This document shows, piece after piece, positions 35,702 through 48,305 of a stretch of 64,000 nucleotides of DNA. The notes beneath the pieces were generated by a model. It saw only the letters and a list, made by a program, of their open reading frames with translations, searched no databases and was not told the DNA's origin. Location of the stretch: NCBI GenBank assembly GCA_035048815.1, contig JAUCBN010000023.1, forward strand, positions 7,571,501 through 7,635,500, in the 5' to 3' direction. The position numbers and the translations under genes are program-made. Every line of letters starts with the position of its first letter. The stretch's first letter is position 1. The DNA comes from Abelmoschus esculentus (Eukaryota; Streptophyta; Magnoliopsida; Malvales; Malvaceae).

Positions 35702-36940
35702 TGAGATAACATCGGTGGGCTCACACTCCTCATGAGCTCTGACTGCATACTTCCTCGTTGGTGCTCTAGCGGTAGGCTGAAACATGCCCTTACTCTGGTG
35801 GCAGATGGTTTGACTCGCTCCTCCCCTAGAGAATTCTCAACCCCTCTTAGACGGATAGGAGGTCCTCTGTGTCTGAACCGGTACGATGGTGGCAGCAGTA
35901 GGACAATCTTTCAGAAGATGATCTAGAGATTCACACTCAAAACAAGTTCGGCTCGGTCCCTAACACTCGCCATGGTGTTTACGACCACACTGGTTACAAA
36001 CTGGCATGCCTACACTCCCCTGAGAACTCTGGGGACTCATCATGGACGATGTTGAAGGCCTCCTACGACTAGTAGACTCCGACCTATGATGAAACATCGA
36101 ACCCTGATTCGAGCCTCCTCTTCCTTGGTTCCAACGGTTTCTGTCCCTCCTAGACTGAGACTAAGAGCTGTTAGAGGACTGATTCCTCCCACTAGCATTT
36201 CTTGAACCTCTCGCAGAACCATACGTCAAACCTTGCACCTGCTCTAAGGCCTTATCACTAGCTGTCAACTTAGAAAACACTATCGGTGGGTTAGCTATCA
36301 GATAGGTTTGGATCTCTTTCCTGTAACCTCCAAGAAACCTCTTGCACCTCATCTTCTCGGTAGCTATCAACTCTGGTGCATACTTGCTCAGCTGTAGGAA
36401 CTCTTACTCGTACTCAAAGACTGTATGGTTACCTTGCACAAGGTGGGTGATCTGATCCCTCAATCGATCATTGTGATTCTCGCCCGCATACTTCTTCTCG
36501 AACTTATCCAAAAAGTCATCAAAAGTCATCTAATCGGGATACCACTCCATCTCAACTGTTTCCCACCATTCGCTTGCATTCTCCTTGAGTAGAGAAAGAA
36601 CACAAGAAAGCTTATCCTCAGACCTCAACCTCATCTGCCTCATAATCCACCGAGTATCACGAAGCCACTGATCCGCTCTCATAGGATTATCTTGGCCAAA
36701 ACCCAAGAAATCTATAGCATCCTGCCTACGAACCCTCTCGATAGGTGCCTCACGTGGGGTAGGTACACGCCTCAGAATAACCCCCACTATCTGATCCAAA
36801 GCACGATGCAGGTATGTGAAGTAATTCGCCCTATGCCTAACCCTTTCCTCGAACTCGTTCATCCCACGAGTACTATCATCACCAATGCTCCCCTCGTGGG
36901 AACCCAAGCTCTCCTCAATACCCCTGAACCTCCTAGGCAT
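35702..36940 (-). pseudogene. Gypsy gag with zinc knuckle, broken
   Basis: The minus-strand frame starts at 36940 (MPRRFRGIEESLG). The capsid part contains ANYFTYLHRALDQI, DAIDFLGFG, ADQWLRDTRWIM and KENASEWWETV. Frames then shift, with gag continuing at 36161-36370. A zinc-knuckle-like region at about 35900-36010 reads CNQCGRKHHGEC and CFECESLDHLLKDCP. Frameshifts and stops break it, and pol is absent because another LTR sequence truncates the element at about 35700. It is the same lineage as the gag remnant at 8345-8993 but far better kept. Confidence 0.85.
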
Positions 36941-37090
36941 GATTCACCTCTGCACAGTCAAACAAAAGGATTACACCATCGAAAATCAGTTTTTCAAGTA
37001 CTACTAAGACTCATGATCATGTATTTGCTAGACACTTATCACAACACTCGACTCTCATCCCCGGGGACATCCAAGAATCGGCTAAACCTA

Positions 37091-37103
37091 GGCTCTGATA
37101 CCA
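37091..37103 (-). other. Primer-binding site, initiator-Met tRNA type
   Basis: The minus strand reads TGGTATCAGAGCC, a perfect match to the common plant initiator-Met primer site. It lies five bases from the LTR at 37109 and upstream of the gag at 36940. Confidence 0.9.
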
Positions 37104-37108
37104 TTAAA

Positions 37109-39212
37109 TATAATACCCCGTACTCGGGTGCCACATTCGGGCCATAAGCCCAAACCCGTATCCGTAAAATTTTAAATCAAATCCAAATTAATTCATGAAA
37201 TATGACATGATTTAAAAATGATATTAAAATTCAAAGTGGTTTCATAATCCAAAATATTTTCGAAGCTCTAAATACGAATTTAATAAAAGATTTGACCTTG
37301 ACAAATTAAATTAAAATAGAGTTACAATTATAGAAATAGTCCTACGAATACATAGCCAAATAATCTAGCAATTATACTTTACCAACCGGTTAATGCTGAA
37401 GTCCTTCGATGATGGTGCTCCGTAACGTCCACACGATCGTCGCCTATAAACCTACGCATAGAAACAAATCTCAAAACGTTGAGCTACGAAAGTTTAGTGT
37501 GTACACAACCTATCGATTGTGCTTATAGGTGAATCATAACTATAAACATTCGAGATAAAATAATATGATGATATGTCATGCCAAATGCAACCAAAAGCGT
37601 AAAGTAAACAAATCAAGAGTAAGGCCCACTACCAACCCGATACTAGGGAACTCACCCGGCCCTGAATCTCACATCAGGCTACTCAGAATCTCACATTGAG
37701 CTAGTATACTCAGAATCTCGTATCGAGTCTTCACTCGGAATCTCTCATCGAGTGGGGCTCTGAATCTCGCACCGAGTAAAATCATCACTCGAAATCTTAT
37801 ACCGGATGGCCTTCGATACATCACCCGAAATCTCACATCGGATGGTATTCATTGTATTACAACACTCTCACTCACTGGGTATCCGGATCCCATCAAACAA
37901 TGACTCATGCCACACAAGGTGATACACCTAGGATCTCACATCACAGTAATACCACAATCAAGTCAACACTGAACATGCAAGAATAATTTCTCATAACAAG
38001 TCTTATCACGACCCATCATAACTTAGTCTTTCGAGGTAAAATTATCAATAGCGGTTTACGATTCATTTCATTGGTTTAAGATTCATTAGGACCATTAATT
38101 TCTCTTAACGGACCTCAAAAACCACTTCTCTTAGCAAAAGTTCACATGGGTATCGATACTCCTAAGTGGGGTATCGAAACACCCTATATCGATACCCACC
38201 CAAAGAGGGTATTGAAACATGGGTATCGATACCCTTTGACCACCTTAAGGGTCAACTGAGGAGGCCCTCCGGATTTGATACCAATATCGAACTAGAGATG
38301 CTACTAGAGGGTTCGGTATCGAACCATGGTTCAATACCCCTACCCACATAGCCTATTTTTCTCTCAAGGGTATCGATACTGGTGGCCCGTGTATCGATAC
38401 TCCCTGCACGAAATACAGATCTAGAGCTTTAAATTCTTAAGAACCTTAACCAAAAATTACCCAATCGATCCCAAAACGTTCATACTTATTATTGAAGTAG
38501 TTTAAGTGAGTTTCTAACCAATTTTACTCATTTTCATCAACCATAAATCAAGTCACCATTAAAACATGCAAAGGCTTTATCCTAGCCAAACCATCACACA
38601 ATCAAACAAGCATGCTAAAATGATGGTGCACATGAAACTATAAAAGATTTGGAAGTGTATCAACCTCCAAAACGAGCTGAAGAAGCTCTACAACCAGCCC
38701 TCAAATCTTCTCCTTGCCCAAGCTCCTTGATGGCTCTCCTTGCTCTCCAACTACAAGGAAGATGACCAAACGATTACCACACTACCTTAAACGATTCGAA
38801 GAAGTTAAAATGAGCTTACAACCAACCTAAAACCTTCCCAACACAAAAATCTGGTTCTTCCTTAAAACCCCCATTAAAAACCTTACCTCCACCAACTTTA
38901 ACCAAACTTACCTTGCTAGAAGGATCTTCCAAGGCTGAACAAACTTCCCTCTATGAGCAAAACATGATTCTCTCAAATTGCACATAAAAACCTCACATTG
39001 GTTGATGGATTTGGGAGGAAAAGATGAGAGAAAGAGATGAAGAAAGCATTAAAGGTGGTGATGAAATCACCCTCTGCATAATGCAGAGAAAAGCCTCTTT
39101 TCCCCCCTCATTTTCTTCCTAAAAATCCATTTATCAAAACACCCTTAGGCCACCCTTCAAAACCCAACCAAACCACAAACCTCTAAGCCCAAACAAGGCC
39201 CAACAAGCCTAA
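37109..39212 (-). mobile_element. 5' LTR of the truncated Gypsy element
   Basis: It begins TATAATACCCCGTACTCGGG, so the canonical TGTA start is mutated to TATA. Structure parallels the LTRs at 3114 and 9122: repeats of CGGAATCTCACATCGAGT at 37640-37860, five TATCGATA cores at 38150-38400, and a GCCCAACAAGCC-type end. It stops near 39212, where inverted LTR sequence begins, so the true terminus is missing. Confidence 0.85.
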
Positions 39213-39656
39213 CACTGAGCTTTCATATTTATGATTCACTTGAAGCACAGTTGATAGGTTGTGTATCCACTGAGCTTTCATAGCTCAGAATTTCGGAATG
39301 TGTTTTCGTGCGTAGGTAAGTAGAAGGACGAATGTGACGGAACACCATCATCGCGAGACTTCAACATTGACCGGTTGGTAGAGTACAATTGCTAGATTTA
39401 GTGGATTATGTATTAGTATGACCCCTTGTTATAATTGTAACTCTACTTATTTAAATTGTATTGGTCAAATATTTTATTAAATTGTATTGAAGCTTCTACT
39501 ATTCTGAAATATTTTAACTACTTACGTACATGCTATTATGTTGATTTTATATACATGATTTATGACAGGTTTATTTGGACTTGAAAATGATAAAAGTTTT
39601 ATGAGATAGGGTTGAACTTATGGCTCAAATGTGGCATCCGAGTTTAAGATGTTATA
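39213..39656 (+). mobile_element. Inverted LTR fragment joined to the preceding LTR
   Basis: This is the complement of the first about 440 bp of an LTR like 37109-37550. Its end TTTAAGATGTTATA mirrors the TATAA... start, and TGGCTCAAATGTGGCATCCG mirrors the opening segment. The two pieces therefore meet in inverted orientation at 39213. The 15-bp word CACTGAGCTTTCATA occurs at the joint (39213-39227) and again at 39268-39282. Confidence 0.8.
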
Positions 39657-41905
39657 ACTTATTTTTTAAATATTAATATCTATTTTTTATAATTTTCAGT
39701 TTGTGATAGAATATCAATACTTACAAAATAAATATTAATATTTTAAAAAATAATAATTAAAATATTATCAAAAAGTTTAACATTCTCGGTTCATACACAA
39801 ATCCTAAAATTTATCATCATTTAATCGTACCTTAATCATATCTCATGTTAGATTCCTTTGTACAATGCTAGTGAGAAATAAAATTTTTACAAATAGCGAA
39901 GTTTCATGATAAATATTCTCATAATAAATTTAAGGCTTATTATTTATTGTACTGTCGGTGAAGATAATAATTTTAAAAGTATTTTTTTATAATATAATAA
40001 ATTGTTCAAATAAAAAAACGAATGATATTTATTTTGAGATGTAGATTTAAATCATTTTATTTAAAAGGTATATATAAATCATAAAAGGATTAAGATTACT
40101 CACTTTGTCCGTTTGTCATCTCTAGTTTATGGTATTTAAATTACAAACAACATGCATAATAAAATTACAAACAATTTAATTCATGAAAATGTGATGAATT
40201 CTTAGTCTATAGTATTTAAATTATGATAAATCGAATCGAATTTAAATATATTTTATAATTTTATTTTATTTGATAAAATAATATTATTTAATTCGGAACA
40301 TTAATAATTTTGTGACTAATATCCATCGTGTATATCATTGAGAGTGATTGAGAACGATGGCAACACAATGTGCTTGTAAGTTGTAACAATCATTTGCTTC
40401 AAAATTTCAAAGGGGAAAATATTTTAATGTTCACTTCTTGGTGAGAAATAATTTTTTATTTATCAATTTAAGGGTTAAAATAATTTTTATGGTATAATAT
40501 TAAAAAAATATTTATAATGTTTGAACATATAATTATTTTGTTTTATATTTTTTGTATCGTTTCAACCTTTAATATTTTATTTTGGGTTAAAATAATTTTT
40601 TATAAATTATTTTTGATAAATATATCATTTTTTATTGATGTACTAATTTTTGTAGGTTTACGTTTATAGTTAATTGAATAATTATTTTTATTCATAAAAT
40701 GATTAGAAAAAATTATTTTGACCGGGTTAAAATAATTTAAAAAATATAGATAAAAATGACTAAATATTAAACGTAGAGATATTTTTAATGTTATATTTTT
40801 ATTTGATATTTTTTTTATTAATCCTAAGACTTAACCAATTTATTTTCCTATTAATATATATTAATATATATAATACATTTAAATACTAGTATTTATTTTA
40901 CTCAAAGCATACAGAATATTCTTTCTATTTTGATCGTAGAAATTTAAATTAAAAATTATCCAATTCAAAAGTTTTGAATAAGTAATATACAAAATAAAAA
41001 TGACCTGAGATTTTTTTAATTCAATTTATTTTATTTACAACGATAAATCTATATTTTTAATTTTATTAAAACCCTATTTTATTATATTAATAAACAAGTG
41101 ATTGTAAAGTATTGCATGTTTATATTTTAAAACTCTTTATTGAAATATACACTTTATAGATAAAATAATTTAAATTCGAGTTTTATAGAACAAATATTAT
41201 TTTTTATTAAAATCATTAATTAAATTACAGTCTATGTTACTCTCCTTTTTGAATAATTTTTTACTTAAAGGAAAAAAATAAATTTATTTTTAATGAGTTT
41301 CGAACATATAATTTAAGAAAAAAAAAATATTAACTACTTGCTCTAGATATCGTTAATGATTTACATTACTTGGTTATGCTAAAATTTTAATTAGAGTTCG
41401 AGAATAACTCGAGAACTAAACAAATAGAATCAAGCCGACCTAAACTTAACTTAAAAAACTCACAAAAAATTTCAAAATATATTTATATAGAAGAACTTTT
41501 TAAGTATGCCTTGTTTTTTATAAAAAATATATAATATAAAATTACTTACTTCATCACAACTCGAGTTAAACGAACTCAAATTATTTATTTTAAATTCAAA
41601 TTCAAACGCAAACTTAAATTTTTAAATTTATTAAATTTTAAACTCAAATCAGATCTAATAATATTATTTTTAAATTAAATCGAATCTTCTCGAACTTATA
41701 TTCATCTCTGCTCGTTATCGCCCTTTCTTATACCTACAAAAAGGTTTTTTAATTATTTTCGCTTTTTAGAAATTCATAGTTTTTAGGGTTTATTTAATTT
41801 ATTTTCCTCCTCTGTCAGAGAAGTAGATACGAATTTTTTCGACAAAGGGAAGTAGATAGGATTTCATCAATAGCTTCAGTTGTACCATAAATGTACAGAA
41901 AAATA
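39657..41905. other. AT-rich spacer
   Basis: No gene recognised. 41395-41710 contains degenerate CGAACTCAAATT words of the TCGAG-rich repeat type. Confidence 0.5.
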
Positions 41906-42299
41906 AGGGTAAACTACGATGTAGGTCATTTAAATATGGGTAAAATTAAATTAAATCATCTAATTATTAAAAATTATATTTAAATCATTTAATTATGAGA
42001 AAATTATATTTAGATCACTTAAATATTATAGGTTACGTTTAAATCACTCAAGATAAATATATATATTTACTCACTTAAATATGTGTTTGAGATAAGTCGA
42101 ATTGGTATATATATATCAATATGTGTATGAGATTAATTAATGATTAAAAAAAACTAAATTAATTTATTTTTTAAATATAATAGGTGAATAAAAAATATAA
42201 TATTATATATAATTAAGTGACCTAAATATAATTTTTAATAATTATATGATCTAAATATAACTTTATTTATAATTAAGCAATCTTATTGTAATTTACCCT
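41906..42299. mobile_element. MITE with about 90-bp terminal inverted repeats
   Basis: It starts AGGGTAAACTACGATGTAGG and ends TCTTATTGTAATTTACCCT. Arms match over about 90 bp, with repeated ATTATTAAAAATTATATTTA and complement. Non-coding, with no transposase. TAA-like flanks are ambiguous, so the superfamily is not fixed. Confidence 0.65.
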
Positions 42300-42618
42300 A
42301 TAACCCCTTGTTTTCATCTTTATCACTTTGCAATCTAGGGGACTGTCTACCAGATTTATTTCTTCCTATAATAGCCTTCATCACCCCCTGCATCAAGGTT
42401 TTATGACTTTTTTTAATATTATTTGATTAATTATTAATATTTTTAATATTTTTATAAAATAAATTATTTTATGAATAAAATTGATTAAATTTAAATTTTA
42501 TAAAATAAATATTATTTTTATTAGGACAACTTGTTAAATTCTGTCTTGTATTATTTATTTATTGCATTATTTATTATTTTTATTTAAAACCCTATTTTAA
42601 TATAAAACATTTGGTTTA

Positions 42619-42626
42619 ACACGTGG
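42619..42626 (+). promoter_or_regulatory. ABRE/G-box upstream of the RR-TZF gene
   Basis: ACACGTGG, part of AACACGTGGCGAC, lies about 140 bases before the TATA box. It fits ABA or drought induction, known for RR-TZF genes. Two CAGTTAAA Myb-like words lie at about 42710-42730. Confidence 0.5.
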
Positions 42627-42755
42627 CGACCTCAAGAGCTTTTTCATGTCCGCTTAAATAACAGCGCGTAACTCCAGTACTAGCACCTAGATCTTTTATT
42701 TTTTTACCGCAGTTAAACTAACCACAGTTAAATAGCCTTACTTTCCACTCCCACA

Positions 42756-42773
42756 GGCTGCTTATAAGCAGCC
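42756..42773 (+). promoter_or_regulatory. TATA-like core inside a perfect 18-bp palindrome
   Basis: GGCTGCTTATAAGCAGCC is its own reverse complement. Its centre TTATAA could be the TATA element for the RR-TZF gene, 41 bases before the ATG at 42814. That leaves a very short leader, so the site could instead lie in the leader. Confidence 0.45.
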
Positions 42774-42813
42774 AAACGTGCTGGGATTGCTGTATACAAA
42801 TCTTACAACAAAA

Positions 42814-43938
42814 ATGATGGTCGGAGAAACTCAAAGGCATAATCCAACCGTACACGTACCACCATGGCCTGATATCGAAGAAGATCGGACGGATATCGTT
42901 TACTCACCCATCAGTTACAATGCAACAGACAACAACTTCAACTGTAAGGGAAAACCCTTTTATCTCCGGGAAGCTTTATCGGCGTTAAAACGTTACTTGC
43001 CGTCGAACGAACCCGACGTTGAATTGGATTATGAGTTATCGGGTCTGGACAGTCCGGATTCTCCGGTGGATGCTTACTCATGCGATCATTTCAGGATGTT
43101 CGAGTTCAAAATCCGGAGGTGCGCTCGTGGCCGGTCGCATGACTGGACAGAGTGTCCGTACGCACATCCCGGCGAAAAGGCACGACGGCGTGACCCGAGG
43201 AAGTTTCATTACTCGGGTACGGCTTGCCCCGATTTCCGAAAAGGAAACTGTCGGAAGGGAGACTCTTGCGAGTTCGCTCATGGTGTTTTTGAGTGCTGGC
43301 TGCACCCGGCTCGTTACCGGACGCAGCCGTGTAAAGATGGGTCGGGTTGTAGGCGTCGGGTTTGTTTCTTCGCTCACGCTCCGGATAAGATTCGGGTCGT
43401 GACCTCTGGCTCTGCTGATTCTCCCGACGGCTCTTCACCTTCTTGCGCTAAAACGCTGACTTTTTGGTCCTCTCCCGGTCCCGTTTCACCTCCGGTTAGT
43501 CCCCGTGCTGAGTCGTCTCCTCCGGTTTCGCCGATGGCTCAGTCGTTGAGCCTTTCTCTCGGCTCGGCTTCCATTAACGAGATGGTGGCTTCTTTGAGGA
43601 ACTTGCAGCTCGGTAAAGTCAAGTCCTTCCAAGTAGGTTGTGCCTCCCCTTCAACTCCTTCCGGATACGGGTCACCCAGAGGCGCAGTAATCCGACCCGG
43701 ATTCTACAGTTTACCAAGTACACCGACCCGAAACATAACCCGTCCCGGGATCGGGTACCTGGATTCATGGGACAAAGAGTGTGAAGAAGAGCCGGTGATG
43801 GAACGGGTCGAATCCGGACGTGATTTACGTACAAAGATGTTTGAGAAGCTAAGTAAAGAGAATTCATTGGAACGGGTTAACCCGGGTCAGACTTCCGGTG
43901 CTCCGGATTTAGATTGGGTATCGGATCTGGTAATCTAA
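42814..43938 (+). CDS. Arginine-rich tandem CCCH zinc-finger protein (plant RR-TZF family)
   Basis: Intronless, 374 residues from the first ATG of the pair ATGATG. An arginine-rich region (about 85-135, with [20 protein letters not shown]) precedes two zinc fingers: C-X7-C-X5-C-X3-H at residues 138-156 (CPDFRKGNC...) and C-X5-C-X4-C-X3-H at 173-188, 16 residues apart. That spacing defines the plant RR-TZF family (Arabidopsis TZF1-3 type), RNA-binding proteins that shuttle between nucleus and cytoplasmic P-bodies or stress granules and promote decay of AU-rich mRNAs in ABA, salt and drought responses. The N-terminal [10 protein letters not shown] and the C-terminal [10 protein letters not shown] are family signatures. 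A Ser/Pro-rich tract (205-245) is probably disordered. No ATG lies between the TATA region and this start. GC content is far above the flanks. Confidence 0.93.
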   Translation: MMVGETQRHNPTVHVPPWPDIEEDRTDIVYSPISYNATDNNFNCKGKPFYLREALSALKRYLPSNEPDVELDYELSGLDSPDSPVDAYSCDHFRMFEFKIRRCARGRSHDWTECPYAHPGEKARRRDPRKFHYSGTACPDFRKGNCRKGDSCEFAHGVFECWLHPARYRTQPCKDGSGCRRRVCFFAHAPDKIRVVTSGSADSPDGSSPSCAKTLTFWSSPGPVSPPVSPRAESSPPVSPMAQSLSLSLGSASINEMVASLRNLQLGKVKSFQVGCASPSTPSGYGSPRGAVIRPGFYSLPSTPTRNITRPGIGYLDSWDKECEEEPVMERVESGRDLRTKMFEKLSKENSLERVNPGQTSGAPDLDWVSDLVI

Positions 43939-45205
43939 ACCCGAAAAAAGATTTCATTGTCAATATTTTGAGATTTCTTCATTGTGAATAAAAATAGAAG
44001 AAATCCATTAGGAAAAAATGCTTATGCTTTTTGTAATTAGTCTAATGGTTGATATTATGGTTTGATTAGGTAATTAATTATATGATAATCCAAGTTACTA
44101 ATATCTATTTTGTACTAATTAATTATATGGTTTTATTGCTCTTGTGGTCCTTCACCAATTTTTTTAATATTTTTTTTGTATTTCTTTCTATAATATAATT
44201 TTATTCCTTCTAAACTTTTATAATTTTATATTTTTATTATATCTTTTTAATTTATATTTATATATATAATTTATATATAAAAAATATATAATTTTGATAG
44301 TGTTTTAAGAATGTACATGCAAAACCAGACAAAATCATGTTTTTAGTCTTTTGATGGTTTCTTGGTTTTGGACTAATTATGAGTTTCAACTTTTGATTTA
44401 GACATTGTGGGATTTGATTTTAGTGTACTAAAAATTATTTCATTTCAATCATAATTGAAAATATAAATATAAATAATATATTATTTGTTTTATAAAGAAT
44501 GCTTGAATTAAAATCAAAATATTTAGACAAATCTTATATATGCTAAGATATATAAATTTATTAAAAAGCACACATCTCCCAAGAGAATTGAATTTGTCAT
44601 TTAAATAAAAAATTAGTTTAAATTGTTGATGAGAGTTTAGTCTTAAAAAGTCAAAAATATAAATGGAACATATCCATGTCTTTTTTTAATGTTGTAAGAA
44701 GAAACTAATAATGTTAACATAACTTGTAGGTTAAGCAAAGTTATTTGACTTGGGACATAGATTAGTAAATAATTTGCAGATCAAAGAAGTGAAAGAGTTT
44801 AAACAAATGCTAATCTAAAAAAAAACATACATGATTGTCTAACACATGTAGTGCTTTGTCTAGATTTGAAGTTTGCCCATTGTCTTATTTATCAATTGCA
44901 AATCTTTAAATAATTCGAGTATATATGAGATATGATTTGGTTATAAAGTATAAAATTATTTAAATTTTAGATCATTGGATGATTAAAACAGATAACTCAG
45001 ATTAATAGTAGGTTATTTAAAGATTATTACTTGAAAAAAAATGTAAGGTGTTAATCTAATCTTTATTTCAATCGTCTAGCAATCTAGAAAAGTTGTAAAA
45101 CTAAATGAGTTTAAACTATATAACTTGATTTTGTCTCTCGTTATTAAAATATTGTTATTGGTACAATAATTGGGTGTCGAAGGTTGAGGACGTTTTACTC
45201 GAAAG
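43939..45205. other. RR-TZF 3' region and AT-rich spacer
   Basis: About 43939-44150 is the probable 3' UTR, with GAATAAAAATAGAAG near 43986. The remainder has no recognised gene. Confidence 0.5.
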
Positions 45206-46100
45206 TTTTTTTTTGGATAAATAAAATTTTATTCATCTAAAAAACTAAAAAACAAACAATAAAACCAAGTATTAGCTATACCTCCCTCACAATAAAGAGA
45301 CTACACACAAGAAAAAATAACAAATTTCCCACTCATCCGCTATACGTCTATCTATCGTATATTTACAATCTAACATTCTTAATCTGATTTCATTCTTAAC
45401 AACGATGAATATATCAACAATCAAATGTGGTTGATGTCCATGCAACAGACAATTTCTTTCATGACATGTGGTAGTTGAAACTACTCCATGCAAGTCTCAC
45501 AATTGCAACTCTCATAGATCTTTTCTTGCATGCAGTACCCGGCCAAACATGTTAGTGCAGTTTTCAGTGATGAAATGCAGTCTACATGTCTGCATAATCA
45601 ACAACCATAATTGCTTTGAGAAAGCACAATTTTCAAATAAATGATCACGAGATTCATGTTCTTCTCCACATAGTAAACATAGAGGATTAACTTGACACCC
45701 TCATCTCAATATTCTATCTTTTGTTGGTAACCTATCTAGGATAACAAACCATGAGATAAAAGAATGTCTAGGGCTTAAAGAACACCCCAAATAATTTGAG
45801 ACCATACAACATTTTCTCTTTTATGTCAAAGTAGCTTCCAAACTTTCTTGGTACAATAATTATCTTGGAATCCGCCACCTCTAATCAAATCGTCTCTTAA
45901 TTTCAAAAAAAATCATACCCAATTTTAAGAGTTTTTAACTCGAATAGATAAAATAGAGTCACCTTTCAACGCATAGTGATTGATTTAAGTAATAATATCC
46001 TTTACACCTAATTCGCCCTCGCACTTTGAATGACAAATCATATCACAACTTTTCAAACACCTCGAGCATCCCTATTGGTCTTCTTTCAGAAGAATGCATT
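45206..46100 (-). pseudogene. 5'-truncated LINE retrotransposon 3' end
   Basis: Read on the minus strand, 45960-46060 gives a WDFVCHSKCEGELGVKDI-like string, typical of the region after plant LINE reverse transcriptase. 45590-45790 encodes the zinc-binding RVT domain, with LDRLPTKDR, CQVNPLCLLCGEEHESRDHL and FENCAFSKQLW (C-X2-C, H and C residues visible). Several stops interrupt it. The element ends in a short poly-A tail (poly-T at 45206-45214 on the + strand). The 5' end and target duplication were not located. Confidence 0.8.
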
Positions 46101-46639
46101 ATATATTTGAGATATCTTTTATAATATTCCAGAAGGCAATACGATCATTCTACACTAAAAATTTTGAATGTTGACGGGTATTTTTAATAGCAAAAGAATA
46201 TAAAGAAGTAAGAAGGTAAAACAAATATTTTCAATTTTAAGAAGTGATTTAATTGATAGTGAGAGAGTCATAAATTAAAATTAAAGATAAAATTCAATTC
46301 AAATAAAAGAAATTAAGAACTTAACCTCCGAGCCTTGCTATAGCTTCGTTCTTGCTTATTTGTCCCGGACAATTAGGGGTATTTAAGGAGCTAAAGCAAC
46401 GATACAATTTAATAAGGTCCACATATATAGGGTAAACAAGAAATAAATTATATAGCTATAGGAAAAATATTATATATATATATATATAATTATTGGTACT
46501 TAAATTATTGAGTATTAATTTTGATCGGGTTTTACAATAACTTATTGTTAAGACGATTTTTTTAATCCATTTATTTTATTTATAATGTTTAAATTCTAAT
46601 TTTTTACCGTGTTTAAGGGTTTTAACGTCTTATCTCGCT

Positions 46640-47065
46640 ATAGCTATATAAATAGTCATCGTATTATGAGGTTAGCGTCGAAATGATCATTATTCTTTAA
46701 AAAACGTTAAATATATCATTTAACTATTAAAATAATTCTAATATGGTCACATGCCGTTAAATTAACAAACTGGTGTCATGACATTTAAAAATAAAATTGA
46801 ATAATTACATATTTACTCCATGTTATTCATTAATTTTTTATTTTAATACCAACATGGAGTAAATATGTAATTATTTTATTTTATTTTTAACTATCACATC
46901 ATCAATCCGTTAATTTTTAACATCATTAATCCGTTAATTTTTAACGACGGATGACTATTTTGGAACCATTTAATAGTTAAATGATATTTTTGCCACTTCA
47001 TAAAGAATGATGGTTATTTCGAAATTAACATTATAGTACTGTGATTATTTATGCAGTATACCCTA
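46640..47065. mobile_element. Foldback MITE with a near-perfect central hairpin
   Basis: The arms are complementary: AATTACATATTTACTCCATG (from about 46800) pairs with CATGGAGTAAATATGTAATT (46853-46872). Outer parts also pair (CGAAATGATCATTATTCTTT against AAAGAATGATGGTTATTTCG). Non-coding. Termini are approximate and no target duplication was fixed. Confidence 0.65.
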
Positions 47066-47109
47066 TTTTTTAATATAATTTAATTCTAATTTTATGAAAT
47101 ACTTTGATA

Positions 47110-48305
47110 TATATAAAGGTGGCAAACGGGTCGTTGGTTCGGTTTTGGTTCAGATTGTTTCGATCCAATTTATTTCGAGTTTATTTTCATTCAATTTAGA
47201 TTCGGTTTGGGTTGGTTCGGGTTTTGGTTTCAGTTTTAATTCGGTTATATGATAATTCGGGTCAATTCAGATATCGGATCGGTGATTCGGGTCAATATCA
47301 GATCGATTATTTTTGGGTCGGGTCAATATCGGATAGGATATTTTCGAGTCAAATCCATATTGAGTCGTTCGGATCGGTTCGGATTGGTTAATCTTCGAAT
47401 TTTCGGGTTAATTTGATTTGAGTTGGATTTGAGTATTAATCTAATCGTGTATATTATATATAGAATTAATCATATATTCATGTAAAAATATATCTGTTTA
47501 TTTGTTTGAGGATAAGAAAAAAGTGTAAGAACCAACTTGATAACGATCCCAATAATTATTTTTATTCTATAAATAAATAGTTCACGTCAATGCAAGAAAA
47601 ATGGTGGAAATTAGATTTTTAGTGCAAGATTTGCCTAAAAAGCTATAAAAGGGAAAATTTTTGATTTTAGAGTTAGATAATCATTTGACCTCGAAATATC
47701 ACAAAATTTTGAAGAATGATGTAGGATGACTCAAGGATTATGACATTTCGTATTGGAATTGTTTTGAAATTTTTTACCTCGATTTTTATTCGGATAAAGA
47801 AAATATTGGTAATTTAAAGGATACTATCATTTTTGTAAATACATGGATTCAGATTAAAATCGTAAATATAAATTATTCATTTAGGTTTAAAATAGATTAT
47901 TCATTCACTTTGACTCAGTTATCGGCTTAAAATAAAAAAATAGTAAAAATAATTTTCTGTAAATACATGTATTCAGATTAAAATCGTAAAAAAATAAACA
48001 ATAGTAAAAATAAATTATTCATTCACTTTGACTCACTTTATCGGGTTAAAATCGGATTGATGTTTAGGTTAGATCGGTTTTGAGCAAGTTAATTTCGGGT
48101 TACTTTCAGTTTGGATGAAAATTGGTTCAGGTGAAAATCGGTTCGAGTCAAATTGGTTACGGGTCTATATTGGTTCTTCTAGAATTCGGATCGGTTTCAG
48201 GTTTTGGAACACGTTAGAATCATCTTGTTCGAATTTAATCGGATTTCAATTCGGATAAATTAATTCGATTTTCGATTCTCGAATCAAGTTTGTCAGGTCT
48301 GTATA
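47110..48305. repeat. Degenerate TCGGGT/GGTTCGG repeat tract
   Basis: About 1.2 kb of irregular words such as GGTTCGGGTTTTGG, GATTCGGGTCAATATC and GGTTCAGGTGAAAATCGG. Non-coding. Related low-complexity tracts lie at 1795-2065 and 60240-60605. Confidence 0.55.

Noticed and set aside
36692..37147. 151-residue + strand frame
   Set aside because: Antisense of the gag at 35702-36940 and of the primer site and LTR start.
42778..42813. Upstream extension of the RR-TZF frame from a GTG
   Set aside because: GTG is not an ordinary plant start. The family N-terminus begins at the ATG at 42814.
43019..43867. Overlapping frames on both strands within the RR-TZF gene
   Set aside because: Shadows caused by the GC-rich codon use of the real gene; no family motifs.
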